This document shows, in pieces, positions 1 through 9,318 of a stretch of 64,000 bases of DNA. Positions within the stretch are counted from its first letter, which is position 1. Each line of letters opens with the position of its first letter. This DNA comes from Phycicoccus duodecadis (lineage in GTDB: Bacteria; Actinomycetota; Actinomycetes; Actinomycetales; Dermatophilaceae): positions 1,364,001-1,428,000 of the forward strand of contig NZ_PJNE01000001.1 in the NCBI RefSeq assembly GCF_002846495.1. The letters are read 5' to 3'. The translations under genes and the position numbers were made by a program. Below the pieces are notes generated by a model. That model saw nothing but the letters and a program-made list of their open reading frames with translations, searched no databases and was not told where the DNA came from.

Positions 1-33
1 CGCCGGCTTGGCTCCCTGCGTCGTGCTGTCGCA

Positions 34-62
34 ACCATAGGGGCAGTTGTGACGATAGTGAA
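34..62 (-). promoter_or_regulatory. Possible leftward promoter at the window edge
   Basis: Bases 1-161 hold no convincing gene. On the minus strand a TTCACT hexamer (57-62) and a TATGGT hexamer (34-39) are 17 bp apart, a plausible sigma-70-type promoter firing out of the window to the left. The stretch is less GC-rich than its surroundings, as expected of a promoter. The gene served would lie outside the window. Confidence 0.35.
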
Positions 63-161
63 GGGGAACCAGACGAATTGGTCGCGGATGTCCAGCCGAC
101 ACGCCGAGGTGACGCAGAGAAACTCGTGGGACGCCCCATCCGGCGGACGGGCCGGCCCCGG

Positions 162-1352
162 TCACTCGAACCAGGGGTCCAGCCCGTGGAGGGGGAAGAC
201 CGCCTGGCGCGTGGCGAAGACGGAGCGGTCGAGGGGGTGGTCGGGGTTGTGCCCCATCGTCCACGGCTGCACCCAGATCGGGAGCCGGTCCTCGGGCAGG
301 TCGCCCATCCGGCGCGGGCCCGGGCGGCCAAGAAGCTCCTGGACGTGCGAGCGCCAGTCCTCAGGGACGGGGGTCCGCACGTCGACGGGGACGTGGGCCG
401 CGATGGCGGTCAGGTGCGTCCACGAGCGGGGGACGACGTCGACCAGCTCGTAGCCGCCGCCGCCGAGGGCGACCCACCGCCCGTCGCACACCTCGTGGGC
501 GAGGGTGTGCAGCTCGTCGTGGGCCCTCCGCTGGGCGTCGACGGTGATGGCCAGGTGCGCCAGGGGGTCCTCGAGGTGGGTGTCGCAGCCGTGCTGGGTC
601 ACCAGCACCTGGGGCGCGAAGGCCCGCACCAGCGGGGGGACCACGGCGTCGATCGCCCGCAGCCACGACGCGTCGGTCGTGCCGGGAGGCAGGGCCACGT
701 CGGCCACGCTCCCCCGCGCGTCGGGCCCGCCGACGTCACCGGGCCAGCCGGTACCGGGGAAGAGGTGGCGCCCGCTCTCGTGCAGCGAGATCGTCAGCAC
801 CCGCGGGTCGTTCCAGAACGCGCGCTCGACACCGTCGCCGTGGTGCACGTCGATGTCGACGTACGCGACCCGCTCGACGCCGTGGTCGAGGAGCCACTGG
901 ATGCCGACCACGATGTCGTTGTAGATGCAGAAGCCGCTGGCGTGCGAGCGCATCGCGTGGTGCAGGCCGCCGCAGTAGTTGACGCCGTGGTCGGCCTCGC
1001 CCTCCCAGACCCGGCGGCAGACCTCGACGGTGCCCTGCACGATGCGGGCCGAGGCCTCGTGCATCCCGCGGAAGGCCGGGTCGTCGTCGGTGCCGAGACC
1101 GCGGTGGGGGTCGGCGGCGGCGGGGTCGGCCGAGGCGGCGCGCACCGCCTCGATGTAGGCGGGATCGTGCGCGGTGGCGAGCAGCTCGTCGGAGGCGACG
1201 CCGGGGCGCACGAGGTCGACGTGGTCGAGCACCCCCAGTGCGCGTGCCAGGCGGGTGGTGAGGTCGAGGCGGACCGGGTTCATGGGGTGGTCGGGCCCGA
1301 AGTCGTAGGCGGTGAACACGTCGTCCCACACGACGCTCGTCCGATGGGCCAT
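162..1352 (-). CDS. acuC: AcuC-like class II histone-deacetylase-family amidohydrolase
   Basis: 396 residues, the usual length for bacterial AcuC. The metal site and catalytic His pair of the arginase/deacetylase fold are visible: a GLHHAM segment near residue 130, DIDVHHGDG near 166-174 and a GGGGY loop near 298. AcuC removes acetyl groups from protein lysines, classically acetyl-CoA synthetase, so it tunes acetate activation in the cytoplasm. It is divergent from the TrkA-like gene that follows. Family assignment is firm; the substrate is inferred from the family. Confidence 0.88.
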   Translation of the reverse strand: MAHRTSVVWDDVFTAYDFGPDHPMNPVRLDLTTRLARALGVLDHVDLVRPGVASDELLATAHDPAYIEAVRAASADPAAADPHRGLGTDDDPAFRGMHEASARIVQGTVEVCRRVWEGEADHGVNYCGGLHHAMRSHASGFCIYNDIVVGIQWLLDHGVERVAYVDIDVHHGDGVERAFWNDPRVLTISLHESGRHLFPGTGWPGDVGGPDARGSVADVALPPGTTDASWLRAIDAVVPPLVRAFAPQVLVTQHGCDTHLEDPLAHLAITVDAQRRAHDELHTLAHEVCDGRWVALGGGGYELVDVVPRSWTHLTAIAAHVPVDVRTPVPEDWRSHVQELLGRPGPRRMGDLPEDRLPIWVQPWTMGHNPDHPLDRSVFATRQAVFPLHGLDPWFE

Positions 1353-1421
1353 GGCTGCACGCTACACAGCGCCACCGTGGCAGGCTGGGCCCCGACCGGA
1401 CCGGATCCTGGGAGGACGACG

Positions 1422-2090
1422 ATGGGCAGAGGCCCGCGCAGCGACGACGAGGTGCTCGTCATCGGGCTCGGCCGCTTCGGGGCCGCAGCCGCACTCGAGC
1501 TCGGACGGCTCGGGCACAAGGTGACGGCGGTCGAGAAGGACGGCTTCCTGGCCGAGAAGTTCCTCGGCCGGATCAGCCAGGTGGTGCACGGTGACGCCAG
1601 CGACGCCGGGGTCATCCGCGACGCCAGGGCCGGCCGCTTCCACATCGCGATCGTGGCGATCGGCTCCTCGGTCGAGGCCTCGGTGCTGGCGGCCGCCAAC
1701 CTGGTCGACGCCGGGGTGCCCGCCATCTGGGCCAAGGCGCTCTCGCCCGAGCACGCCCGCATCCTCGACCGGATCGGGGTGCACCACATCGTGCGGCCCG
1801 AGGCCGACACCGGCCGCCGGGTGGCGCACCTGGTGGGCGGCCGGATGCAGGACTACATCGAGTTCGACGACGGGTTCGCCATCGTCAAGATGCGCCCGCC
1901 CACCGAGGCGGTCGGCTTCACCCTGGAGCAGAGCCAGATCCGCAGCAAGTACGGCGTCACGGTGGTGGGGGTCAAGGCCCCCGGCGAGGACTTCACCTAC
2001 GCCGTGCCGAGCACCAAGGTCTCGGCGCACGACACCCTGATCGTCAGTGGCCCGACCACGCTCATCGAGCGGCTGGCCGCGCGCCCCTGA
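1422..2090 (+). CDS. TrkA/KtrA-type potassium channel regulatory subunit
   Basis: 222 residues: a Rossmann RCK_N domain starting with LVIGLGRFGAAAA, then an RCK_C domain from about residue 140 (QDYIEFDDGFAI). Such proteins form octameric rings that bind NAD(H) or adenine nucleotides and gate a membrane K+ channel (TrkH/KtrB). The ATG at 1422 has a GGAGGA Shine-Dalgarno at 1411-1416; reading open further upstream is antisense to the acuC-like gene and is not coding. No membrane TrkH/KtrB subunit is nearby, so its partner must be elsewhere. Confidence 0.88.
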   Translation: MGRGPRSDDEVLVIGLGRFGAAAALELGRLGHKVTAVEKDGFLAEKFLGRISQVVHGDASDAGVIRDARAGRFHIAIVAIGSSVEASVLAAANLVDAGVPAIWAKALSPEHARILDRIGVHHIVRPEADTGRRVAHLVGGRMQDYIEFDDGFAIVKMRPPTEAVGFTLEQSQIRSKYGVTVVGVKAPGEDFTYAVPSTKVSAHDTLIVSGPTTLIERLAARP

Positions 2091-2117
2091 CGTCCCTCCC
2101 CCGGGCCGCGCAGCGGC

Positions 2118-2642
2118 TCAGACCGCGGGCAGGCCGCCGCGGTCGCCGGTCAGCGAGAGGGTCATGGCGACCTCCTCCTCGCCGTCGTCCTCGGAGACGA
2201 CGCGCATCGGGCGACGGTGCTCGGTGGGCCGGAACCCGAAGCTGCTGGCGAAGGCCACGGCCCGGCCGTTGTCGGTGCCCACCCAGTAGTAGAGGTGCGA
2301 GCGGCCCTGGTCGGCGGCGACCCGGGCCCCGGCCCGCACCAGGTGGGCGGCGACGCCGGTGCCGCGCGCCTCGGGGCGCACCCAGAGGCCGAACAGCTGC
2401 GCGACCTCCTCGTGGTCCTCGTGGTCGCCGACGCTGGCGATGCCGACGGCCTCGCCGTCGACCTCGGCCAGGAGCCGCACCGAGCGCTCCATCCGGGCCC
2501 GCCAGAAGCTCTCGGGCTCGGCCTCCTCGTCGGCGTGGGAGGCCACGAAGGCCTCGGGCGACTCGGTGAGGGCGGTGAGGCGCATCGAGCGGTACTGGTC
2601 CCACTCGTCGACGCCCAGCGGACGCACCGTGATCTCGCTCAT
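2118..2642 (-). CDS. GNAT-family N-acetyltransferase
   Basis: 174 residues from the ATG at 2642 (MSEITVRPLG). The GNAT fold is recognisable: the acetyl-CoA loop reads VRPEARGTGVAAHLV, with the terminal GFRPTE element after it. The substrate cannot be read from the sequence. It lies directly downstream of a second GNAT in the same direction, and the two align along their whole length (ESPEAF/DSPRAF near the N-terminus, GTGVAA/GSGVAA in the CoA loop), so they look like a tandem duplication. Confidence 0.85.
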   Translation of the reverse strand: MSEITVRPLGVDEWDQYRSMRLTALTESPEAFVASHADEEAEPESFWRARMERSVRLLAEVDGEAVGIASVGDHEDHEEVAQLFGLWVRPEARGTGVAAHLVRAGARVAADQGRSHLYYWVGTDNGRAVAFASSFGFRPTEHRRPMRVVSEDDGEEEVAMTLSLTGDRGGLPAV

Positions 2643-2708
2643 GGCACAGCACTCTCCCACGACACCCGTGGGGGTCGGCAAGCGGGACGGTGAACAGTCG
2701 GTGCGCGC

Positions 2709-3236
2709 TCAGGCCCCGGCGCCCAGGTCGAGCACCATCCCGTCCTCGACGCAGGTGGGGTCCCAGGGCATGGTGCCGGAGGTCCCGGTGAGGACGAAAC
2801 CACGGCTCAGGTAGAAGCGGCAGGCCCGGGTGTTCTCGCGGGCGACCTCGAGCAGGACCCGTGTGCGGCCGTCGGCGCGGGCCTGGGCCACGGCGGTCTC
2901 GACCAGGGTCGCGGCCACCCCGCTGCCGCGCGCGGCTGCGGTGACCCACATCCCGACGAGGTACGCCTCGTGGGCGGGCTGGTGGTCGGCGTGCCAGAGC
3001 GCCACGGTGCCGACCGGCCGGTCGCCGTCCCACGCCAGCCAGGTGCCCGGGCCGCTGGTGGCGTGGGTGCGCCAGTCGTCGTCGGTGCGCGCGGCGGCCT
3101 CGGCGTAGCGGGTCCAGAAGGCCCGCGGGCTGTCGATGAGGGCGGCCAGCCGCACGTCGCGGTAGGCGCGCCAGGTGGCCTCGGTGACCCGCTCGACCCG
3201 CAGCCCCGGGTGCACGCCGGGGCCGCCCTCAGCCAC
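2709..3236 (-). CDS. GNAT-family N-acetyltransferase overlapping proC
   Basis: About 175 residues from a GTG at 3236. This start overlaps the proC stop by 8 bp, the typical spacing for coupled translation; an ATG further upstream would lie inside proC. CoA-binding motif AARGSGVAATLV, then the ENTRACRFYLSRGF strand-loop usual in GNATs. Likely last but one gene of a prodh-proC-GNAT-GNAT run. Substrate unknown. Paralogous to the neighbouring GNAT. Confidence 0.83.
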   Translation of the reverse strand: MAEGGPGVHPGLRVERVTEATWRAYRDVRLAALIDSPRAFWTRYAEAAARTDDDWRTHATSGPGTWLAWDGDRPVGTVALWHADHQPAHEAYLVGMWVTAAARGSGVAATLVETAVAQARADGRTRVLLEVARENTRACRFYLSRGFVLTGTSGTMPWDPTCVEDGMVLDLGAGA

Positions 3237-4029
3237 CGGCCAGCTCGGCGCTGCGGGTGGCGGCGGCCTCCATCGCGCTGATGAACGCGGCCCGCACCTT
3301 GTGGTCGTCCATGACGCGCAGCGCGGCGGCCGTGGTGCCACCCGGGGAGGTGACCTGCTCACGCAGCACCGTGGGGTGCTGGCCCGTCTCCTTGATCATG
3401 GTCGCGGCGCCGAACAGGGTCTGCACCACGAGCTCGGTGGCGGTGGCCCGCGGCATCCCGAGGACGACGCCGGCCTCGATCATCGCCTCGACGACGTAGA
3501 AGATGTAGGCGGGGCCGCTGCCGGAGATGGCGGTGACGGCGTCCTGGAGCTTCTCGGGCACCTCGAGCACCTTGCCGGTCGCGGCCAGCAGCCCCTGGGC
3601 CTCGGCCAGGTGCGCGGCCTCGCAGTGCGCGCCGGACGAGACCGCCGCCATCCCCTGGTCGACCAGCGCCGGGGTGTTGGGCATGACCCGCACCACCGCG
3701 CGGCCCTCGGGCAGGCGCGCCTCGAGGAACGCCGTCGTGATGCCCGCCGCCAGGCTGACGACGAGGTTGCCGGGGGCCACGTGCGGGGCCACCTCCTCGA
3801 GCAGCGCGCCCATGTCCTGGGGCTTGACGACCAGCACGAGGGTGTCGGCGGCGGCCGCGGCCTCGGCGTTGTCGAGGACCCGTACGCCGTAGCGCTCGGC
3901 GAGCTCGGCGGCCCGCTCGGGCCGCCGCTCGGTGATGACGAGGCTGTCGGCCGGGCGCCCCGAGCGCAGCAGCCCCGAGAGGAGCGTCTCGCCCATGACG
4001 CCGGCACCGAAGATCGCGACCGTACCCAT
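3229..4029 (-). CDS. proC: Pyrroline-5-carboxylate reductase
   Basis: 266 residues, normal length. N-terminal dinucleotide motif IFGAGVMGE, the family signature VMPNTPALV, and a C-terminal dimer domain with SGSGPAYIFYVVEA and TSPGGTTAAAL. It catalyses the NAD(P)H-dependent last step of proline synthesis. It starts 17 bp after the proline dehydrogenase stop and overlaps the following GNAT, so the four genes are probably one transcript. Sharing a transcript with the enzyme that starts proline breakdown is unusual. Confidence 0.95.
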   Translation of the reverse strand: MGTVAIFGAGVMGETLLSGLLRSGRPADSLVITERRPERAAELAERYGVRVLDNAEAAAAADTLVLVVKPQDMGALLEEVAPHVAPGNLVVSLAAGITTAFLEARLPEGRAVVRVMPNTPALVDQGMAAVSSGAHCEAAHLAEAQGLLAATGKVLEVPEKLQDAVTAISGSGPAYIFYVVEAMIEAGVVLGMPRATATELVVQTLFGAATMIKETGQHPTVLREQVTSPGGTTAAALRVMDDHKVRAAFISAMEAAATRSAELAGG

Positions 4030-4046
4030 GGCGCGACCCTACGGCC

Positions 4047-4997
4047 TCAGCCCCGCGAGGTGAGCGAGCGCAGGAAGAACCGGACGTTGGCCGGGCGCTC
4101 GGCCAGGCGGCGCACCAGGTAGCCGTACCAGTCACGCCCGAACGGCACGTACACGCGCATCTGGTGGCCGCGGTCGGCGATGCGCTTCTGCTCGAGGTCG
4201 CGGATGCCGAGCAGCATCTGCAGCTCGTAGCTGTCGGGGCGCCGGTCGTGGTGGCCGGCCAGGGCCTGGGCGATCTCGACCAGGCGCGGGTCGTGGGTGG
4301 CCACCATGGGGTAGCCGTCGCCGGCCATCAGGACCTTCAGGCAGCGCACGTACGACAGGTCGACGTCGGCGCCGTCCTGGAAGGCGACCGACTCGGGCTC
4401 CTTGTAGGCGCCCTTGCACAGGCGTACCCGGCTGCCCTCGCCCGCCAGGTCGCGGCAGTCGGCCTCGGTGCGGTGCAGGTAGGCCTGCAGCACGGCCCCG
4501 ACCCAGGGGAAGTCGGCCCGCAGCGCGCGGACGGTCTCGAGGGTGCGGTCGGTGGTGGTGTGGTCCTCCATGTCGAGGGTGACCGTGGTGCCGGCCTTCT
4601 CGGCGGCCTCGCACACGGCCCGGGCGTTGTCGAGGGCGATGGCGTCGCCGTCGCGCGGGATGGACTGGCCGACGGCGCTGAGCTTGACGCTGACCTCGGT
4701 GGCGCCGTAGCGGGCGAGGTCGGCCTCGGTGAGGGCCTCGAGCAGGGCGATGTAGGTGTCGCGGGTACGGGCCGCCTGCTCGCGGTCGGTGACGTCCTCG
4801 CCGAGGTGGTCGATGGTGGCGAGCCGGTTGGTGGCGCGCAGGTCGGCGGTGGTCGAGACGGCGTCCTCGACGGCCTCGCCCGCGACGTAGCGGTCGACGA
4901 CCGCCCGGCTGACGGGGGCGGCGACCACCGCCCGGCGGACGGTGTCGGACTCGGAGAGCTGCAGCAGTGCTCCGCGGAGCAGGTCGGAGGCGTCCAC
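4047..4997 (-). CDS. Proline dehydrogenase (monofunctional)
   Basis: 316 residues, the size of monofunctional bacterial ProDH rather than bifunctional PutA. Motifs of the FAD-binding TIM barrel are clear: VSVKLSAVGQ, LDMEDHTTTD, the VRLCKGAYKE strand, ATHDPRL and ELQMLLGIR. The enzyme oxidises proline to pyrroline-5-carboxylate and passes electrons to the quinone pool. A P5C dehydrogenase is not adjacent. GTG start at 4997. Directly upstream of proC in the same orientation. Confidence 0.92.
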   Translation of the reverse strand: MDASDLLRGALLQLSESDTVRRAVVAAPVSRAVVDRYVAGEAVEDAVSTTADLRATNRLATIDHLGEDVTDREQAARTRDTYIALLEALTEADLARYGATEVSVKLSAVGQSIPRDGDAIALDNARAVCEAAEKAGTTVTLDMEDHTTTDRTLETVRALRADFPWVGAVLQAYLHRTEADCRDLAGEGSRVRLCKGAYKEPESVAFQDGADVDLSYVRCLKVLMAGDGYPMVATHDPRLVEIAQALAGHHDRRPDSYELQMLLGIRDLEQKRIADRGHQMRVYVPFGRDWYGYLVRRLAERPANVRFFLRSLTSRG

Positions 4998-5054
4998 GGG
5001 CAGCAGGCTAACCGCCCGCGGCGTCGATCGACGCGCGAGGCGCGGGCCGCCGCC

Positions 5055-5795
5055 TCAGGGCGTGCGCCGCCGCAGGGTGAGGCTGCCGAGGACCAATGCG
5101 AGCACGACCCAGAGCGCGATCATCCCGAGGCTGGGCAGCACCTCGGCGAGCGGGTGGGCGTCGGTGGTCACCTGCTGCATGGCGGCGACCGCGTACGACA
5201 GGGGCAGGACGTCCGAGAACAGCTCGAGGGGACGCGGCAGGTCGGCGCGCGGCTGGATGAGCCCGCACAGCAGGAACTGGGGCAGCACGAAGGCCGGCAT
5301 GAACTGCACCGCCTGGAACTCCGAGCGCGCGAACCCCGACGCCAGCAGGCCGAGCGCGGTGCCGAGCACCGCGTCGACCAGGGCGATGACCACCAGCAGC
5401 CACAGGGGGCCGGCGATGTCGAGCCCGGCGACCCACACCGCGAACGCGGTCGCCACGAGGGCCTGGACGACGGCCACGATGCCGAACGCGAGCGCGTAGC
5501 CGAGCATCAGGTCGCCCTTGGCCATCGGGCTGGTGAGCAGCCGCTCGAGGGTGCCCGAGGTGCGCTCGCGCAGCGTCGCGATGCTCGTGACGAGGAACAT
5601 CACCACGAACGGGAAGACGCCGAGCAGGGCCGGCCCGATGCGGTCGAACACGTCGACGGGCGCGTCGGCGTACACCCAGGCCAGGAGCCCCAGCAGCACG
5701 CACGGCACGACCACGATGAGGGCGACGGTGCGGTGGTCGGCGCGCAGCTGGCGCAGGACCCGGGCCGCGGTGGCGAGCGTGATGCGGGGGCTCAT
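5055..5795 (-). CDS. ABC-2 type exporter permease
   Basis: 246 residues with six hydrophobic segments and the ABC-2 hallmark TLRERTSGTLERLLTSPM after the second segment. The ATG at 5795 overlaps the stop of the ATPase gene by 4 bp (ATGA), so the two form a coupled half-transporter pair. The complex probably works as a dimer of permease and ATPase exporting a drug or lipid; the substrate is not deducible. Confidence 0.87.
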   Translation of the reverse strand: MSPRITLATAARVLRQLRADHRTVALIVVVPCVLLGLLAWVYADAPVDVFDRIGPALLGVFPFVVMFLVTSIATLRERTSGTLERLLTSPMAKGDLMLGYALAFGIVAVVQALVATAFAVWVAGLDIAGPLWLLVVIALVDAVLGTALGLLASGFARSEFQAVQFMPAFVLPQFLLCGLIQPRADLPRPLELFSDVLPLSYAVAAMQQVTTDAHPLAEVLPSLGMIALWVVLALVLGSLTLRRRTP

Positions 5796-6571
5796 CCGGC
5801 CGCCTCCTCGCCGCGGGTCGTCCCGCCGCGGGACTCCACGAGCGTCAGGAAGGCCTGTTCGGCGTCGGCGGCACCCGTGCGGGAGAGCAGCTCCGGCAGC
5901 GTCGAGTCGCTGAGGATGTGGCCGTCGCGCAGCAGCAGGAGCCGGTCGCAGCGGGTGGCCTCGTCCATCACGTGGCTCGAGACCAGCACGGTGGCCCCGG
6001 CCGCGGCCAGCCGCCCGAAGAGGGCCCACAGGTCGCGGCGCAGCACCGGGTCGAGGCCGACCGTCGGCTCGTCGAGCACCAGCAGGTCGGGCGAGCCCAC
6101 GAGCACGCAGGCCAGGCTGGCCCGCGAGCGCTGCCCACCCGAGAGGCGGTCGACCCGGACCCCCGCGTGGTCGGCGAGGTCGACGTCATCCATTGCCCGG
6201 TCGGCGGCGTCGGGCGGTGCGCCGAGCACCTGCCCGAAGTAGCGCACGTTGTCGCGCACGCTGAGGTCGCCGTAGACGCTGGGCGCCTGGGTCAGGTAGC
6301 CGACCCGGTGGCGCAGCGCGGGCGACCCGGCGGGAGCGCCGAGCACGGTGACGGTGCCGCTCTCGACCACCTGGACGCCGACGACGGCGCGCATCAGGGT
6401 CGACTTGCCGCCGCCGCTCGGGCCCAGGAGCCCCACGACCTGGCCGGTGGGCACGCGCAGCGAGAGGTCGGGCAGCACCGGGCGGCCGCCGCGGACGACG
6501 CACAGGTGCTCGACCACCACCGCGTCGTCGACGGGCGGTGATGGCTGCGCTCGGCTGCCGGTCCCGGCCAC
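5792..6571 (-). CDS. ABC exporter ATP-binding protein
   Basis: 259 residues from a GTG at 6571, chosen because GGAGG lies 8 bp upstream; earlier in-frame starts run into the neighbouring gene. Walker A GPSGGGKST, signature LSGGQRSRASLA, Walker B LLVLDEPTVGLD, H-loop VSSHVMDEA. It energises the ABC-2 permease encoded immediately downstream with a 4-bp overlap. The pattern matches DrrA/CcmA-type exporters. Confidence 0.9.
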   Translation of the reverse strand: MAGTGSRAQPSPPVDDAVVVEHLCVVRGGRPVLPDLSLRVPTGQVVGLLGPSGGGKSTLMRAVVGVQVVESGTVTVLGAPAGSPALRHRVGYLTQAPSVYGDLSVRDNVRYFGQVLGAPPDAADRAMDDVDLADHAGVRVDRLSGGQRSRASLACVLVGSPDLLVLDEPTVGLDPVLRRDLWALFGRLAAAGATVLVSSHVMDEATRCDRLLLLRDGHILSDSTLPELLSRTGAADAEQAFLTLVESRGGTTRGEEAAG

Positions 6572-6629
6572 CCCCAGAACCTCCCACTCGGGATGCCGCG
6601 GCACAAGGACCGCCGGCGGACGGGCCGGC

Positions 6630-7442
6630 TCAGGCCGCGGGGGTGTCGAGGTGCAGCCGCGCGAAGGCGAGCGACTCGGCCAGGTCCAGGTCGCGCTGGG
6701 CGGCGTCCACCGTGCGGGTCGAGACCTCGACGACGACGTCGCCGGTGAAGCCTCCGGCGGCGAGGCGCTCGAGCACGGTGCCGCACGGCTGGGTGCCACG
6801 GCCCGGGACGAGGTGCTCGTCCAGCGGCGAGCCCGACCCGTCGGCCAGGTGCAGGTGCGCGAGCCGCCGGCCGAGACGCTCGGCCAGCCCCAGGGCGTCC
6901 GAGCCGGCGGTCGCGGTGTGCGACAGGTCCAGCGTCACGTGGTCGTAGGGCTGCTCGACGGGGTCCCAGTGCGGCAGGTAGGCCTCGACCTCGCGGGCCC
7001 GGGGGCCGCGCCAGGGGTACATGTTCTCGACCGCCAGCCGGATGCCGGTGTCGTGCTCGCGCAGCGCGACCCCGTCGGCGAAGCCGCGCGCGTACTCACG
7101 CTGCCAGCGGAACGGCGGGTGCAGCACCACCGTGGGGGCGCCGACCTCGAGGGCGAGCTCGACCGAGCGGTCGACCTTGCCCCACGGGTCCCTCCCCCAC
7201 ACGCCCTGGGTGACCAGCAGGGTGGGGGCGTGCACGGAGAGGACCGGCACCCCGTGGTGGGCGGCGAGCGAGTGCAGCGCCCCGGCCTCCTGGGTCAGCG
7301 GGTCGGTCCAGACCATGACCTCGACGCCGTCGTAGCCGAGCCGGGCGGCGGTGGCGAAGGCCGAGGCGGCGCCTTCGGGGTAGACCGACGAGCTCGACAG
7401 GCCGACCCGCGGGGTGGTGCGGTGCGAGCGCGTGGCGGCCAC
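6630..7442 (-). CDS. Sugar-phosphate isomerase/epimerase-like TIM-barrel protein
   Basis: 270 residues of the xylose-isomerase-like/AP-endonuclease-2 fold: LSVHAP, VLHPPF, LAVENM, VTLDLSHT and LHLADG sit where the barrel strands and metal ligands occur (Glu in VENM, Asp and His in DLSH). It lies 2 bp before the Ppx/GppA gene on the same strand, an arrangement also known in other actinobacteria. The reaction is unknown; isomerase, epimerase or endonuclease chemistry are all possible in this fold. Confidence 0.75.
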   Translation of the reverse strand: MAATRSHRTTPRVGLSSSSVYPEGAASAFATAARLGYDGVEVMVWTDPLTQEAGALHSLAAHHGVPVLSVHAPTLLVTQGVWGRDPWGKVDRSVELALEVGAPTVVLHPPFRWQREYARGFADGVALREHDTGIRLAVENMYPWRGPRAREVEAYLPHWDPVEQPYDHVTLDLSHTATAGSDALGLAERLGRRLAHLHLADGSGSPLDEHLVPGRGTQPCGTVLERLAAGGFTGDVVVEVSTRTVDAAQRDLDLAESLAFARLHLDTPAA

Positions 7443-7444
7443 GC

Positions 7445-8371
7445 TCAGCCCATCCGGTCGAGGTGACGCAGCAGGATGCCCTCACGCAGCGCCCAGGGGC
7501 AGATCTCGAGCTGGTCGAGGCCGAGCAGGTCCATGGTCGCCTCGGCCACGATGGCCCCGGCCAGGATCTGGCGCGCGCGGGCGGGCGAGACCCCGGGCAG
7601 GCCGGCCCGCTGGTCGGCGGTCATGGCGGCGATGTCGGGGAGGCGCTTCGAGAGCTCGTCGCGCGGGAGGGCTCGCGGGGCGTACATCCCCTCCGAGCTC
7701 GGCGCCGCGCCGCAGATGCGCGCCAGCGAGCGCATCGTCTTGGAGGTGCCCACGGCCCGGTCGGGCGTGCCGGCCTTGGCGATGGGGCGCAGCTCCTTGC
7801 CGATGGCGGCGCGGACCCGGCGACGGGCCTCCTTGACGTCGTCGGGCGACGGCGGGTCGCCGCGCAGGAGGTCGCGGGTCACGCGGCCGGCGCCCAGCGG
7901 CATGGAGACCGCGGCGTCGGGCTCCTCGTCCATCCCCACGGCCAGCTCGAGCGAGCCGCCGCCGATGTCGGCGACGAGCAGCGTCCCGGCCGACCAGCCG
8001 AACCAGCGCCGGGCCGCGAGGAAGGTGAGCCGCGCCTCCTCCTCGCCCGAGAGGATGTCGAGGGCCACCCCGGTGCGCTCGATGACGTGCTCGAGGACGG
8101 CCTGGCCGTTGGGCGCCTCCCGGACGGCGCTGGTGACGAAGCCCCGCAGGTCCTCGACGCCCTGGTCCTGGGCGACCTCCTGGCACTCGGCCACGAAGTC
8201 GGCGAGCCGGTCGCGGCCCTCGTCGGCGATGCGGCCCGCGTCGTCGACGTGCTCGGAGAGGCGCAGGTCGATCTTGTGCTTGCTGGCGGGCAGCGGCTGG
8301 GCGCCGGGGTGGGCGTCGACGACGAGGAGGTGCACGGTGTTCGAACCCACGTCGATGACCCCGAGGCGCAT
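7445..8371 (-). CDS. Exopolyphosphatase / pppGpp phosphohydrolase family protein
   Basis: 308 residues from the ATG at 8371 ([16 protein letters not shown]). The ASKHA phosphatase motifs are present: [10 protein letters not shown] (phosphate 1), [20 protein letters not shown] (phosphate 2) and [11 protein letters not shown]. The short length matches actinobacterial Ppx1/Ppx2, which lack the C-terminal HD domain of E. coli Ppx. It hydrolyses polyphosphate or pppGpp, and the sequence does not say which. Neighbours match the ppx region of mycobacteria. Confidence 0.88.
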   Translation of the reverse strand: MRLGVIDVGSNTVHLLVVDAHPGAQPLPASKHKIDLRLSEHVDDAGRIADEGRDRLADFVAECQEVAQDQGVEDLRGFVTSAVREAPNGQAVLEHVIERTGVALDILSGEEEARLTFLAARRWFGWSAGTLLVADIGGGSLELAVGMDEEPDAAVSMPLGAGRVTRDLLRGDPPSPDDVKEARRRVRAAIGKELRPIAKAGTPDRAVGTSKTMRSLARICGAAPSSEGMYAPRALPRDELSKRLPDIAAMTADQRAGLPGVSPARARQILAGAIVAEATMDLLGLDQLEICPWALREGILLRHLDRMG

Positions 8372-8424
8372 GGGCCCAACGTAGTCGCTGCCCGGGGGGC
8401 TCCCGGCGTGCATAGGGTGGGCGC

Positions 8425-9318
8425 GTGCCCGAAGCCCCCCTCGACATCCCGCGTACGTGGGCCGAGTTCACCGACCCCGACGAGCCGGGGCAGCGCTTCC
8501 GCGTCGACCTCACCTGGCTCACCTCGAGCTGGTCGTGCGTCTACGGCGTCGGGTGCCAGGGCATCTACGCCGACCGGCCCGACGACGGCTGCTGCACGCT
8601 GGGCGCGCACTTCACCGACGACGACGACGTCGAGCGGGTGCGCGCGGTCGTCGCGCAGCTCGGCGAGGACGAGTGGGAGCACCACCCGGGGCGCGGCCGG
8701 CGGGGCGACAAGGACCCGGCCCGCCTCTCGGCCTGGACCGAGAAGGAGGACGGCGCCCGCAAGACCAAGGTCGTCGACGGCGCCTGCATCTTCCTCAACC
8801 GCCCCGGCTTCCCGGCCGGCGACGGCTGCGCGCTGCACCAGCACGCGGTACTCACCGGCATCCCGCCGCACACCGCCAAGCCCGACGTGTGCTGGCAGCT
8901 GCCGATCCGCCGCTCGTACCGCACCGTCGAGCGGCCCGACGACACCTCGTACCTCGAGGTCACCATCACCGAGTACGACCGGCGCGGGTGGGGGCCGGGC
9001 GGGCACGACCTGGACTGGTACTGCTCGAGCACCTCCGAGGCGCACGTGGGGCGCGAGCCCGTGTACCGCAGCAACCACGCCGAGCTGGTCGAGCTGATGG
9101 GCCGCGCCGCGTACGACGAGCTGGTGCTGCGCTGCGAGGCGCACCTGGCGATGGTGCGCCACGCCCGCTCGGCCGGGGCCCGCACGCTCATCCCGCTGCT
9201 CGTCCACCCCGCCACCATCGAGGCCGACACCGTCGGCGGGCGGCGCGAGCGGGTCAAGCGGCGGCGCGGCACCACGGCGCTGCCGGGGGCCGGGGTGACC
9301 GACGCCACGGCCCCGTGA
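8425..9318 (+). CDS. Cysteine-rich conserved protein, YkgJ-like metal-binding pattern
   Basis: 297 residues from a GTG at 8425. I do not recognise a named function. Cysteines are spread in short motifs: [39 protein letters not shown] and WYCSS. The combination C-xFLN, GCALH and PDVCW resembles the Fe/Zn-chelating cluster of the YkgJ/FliB-like family. It overlaps the next methyltransferase by 4 bp (GTGA), suggesting a joint role. The charged C-terminal tail (RRERVKRRR) may bind nucleic acid. Metal binding is inference. Confidence 0.65.
   Translation: MPEAPLDIPRTWAEFTDPDEPGQRFRVDLTWLTSSWSCVYGVGCQGIYADRPDDGCCTLGAHFTDDDDVERVRAVVAQLGEDEWEHHPGRGRRGDKDPARLSAWTEKEDGARKTKVVDGACIFLNRPGFPAGDGCALHQHAVLTGIPPHTAKPDVCWQLPIRRSYRTVERPDDTSYLEVTITEYDRRGWGPGGHDLDWYCSSTSEAHVGREPVYRSNHAELVELMGRAAYDELVLRCEAHLAMVRHARSAGARTLIPLLVHPATIEADTVGGRRERVKRRRGTTALPGAGVTDATAP

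Noticed and set aside
78..1421. N-terminal extension of the TrkA-like gene by more than 440 residues
   Set aside because: The extension is antisense to the acuC-like gene; the ATG at 1422 has a good ribosome site and begins exactly at the Rossmann domain.
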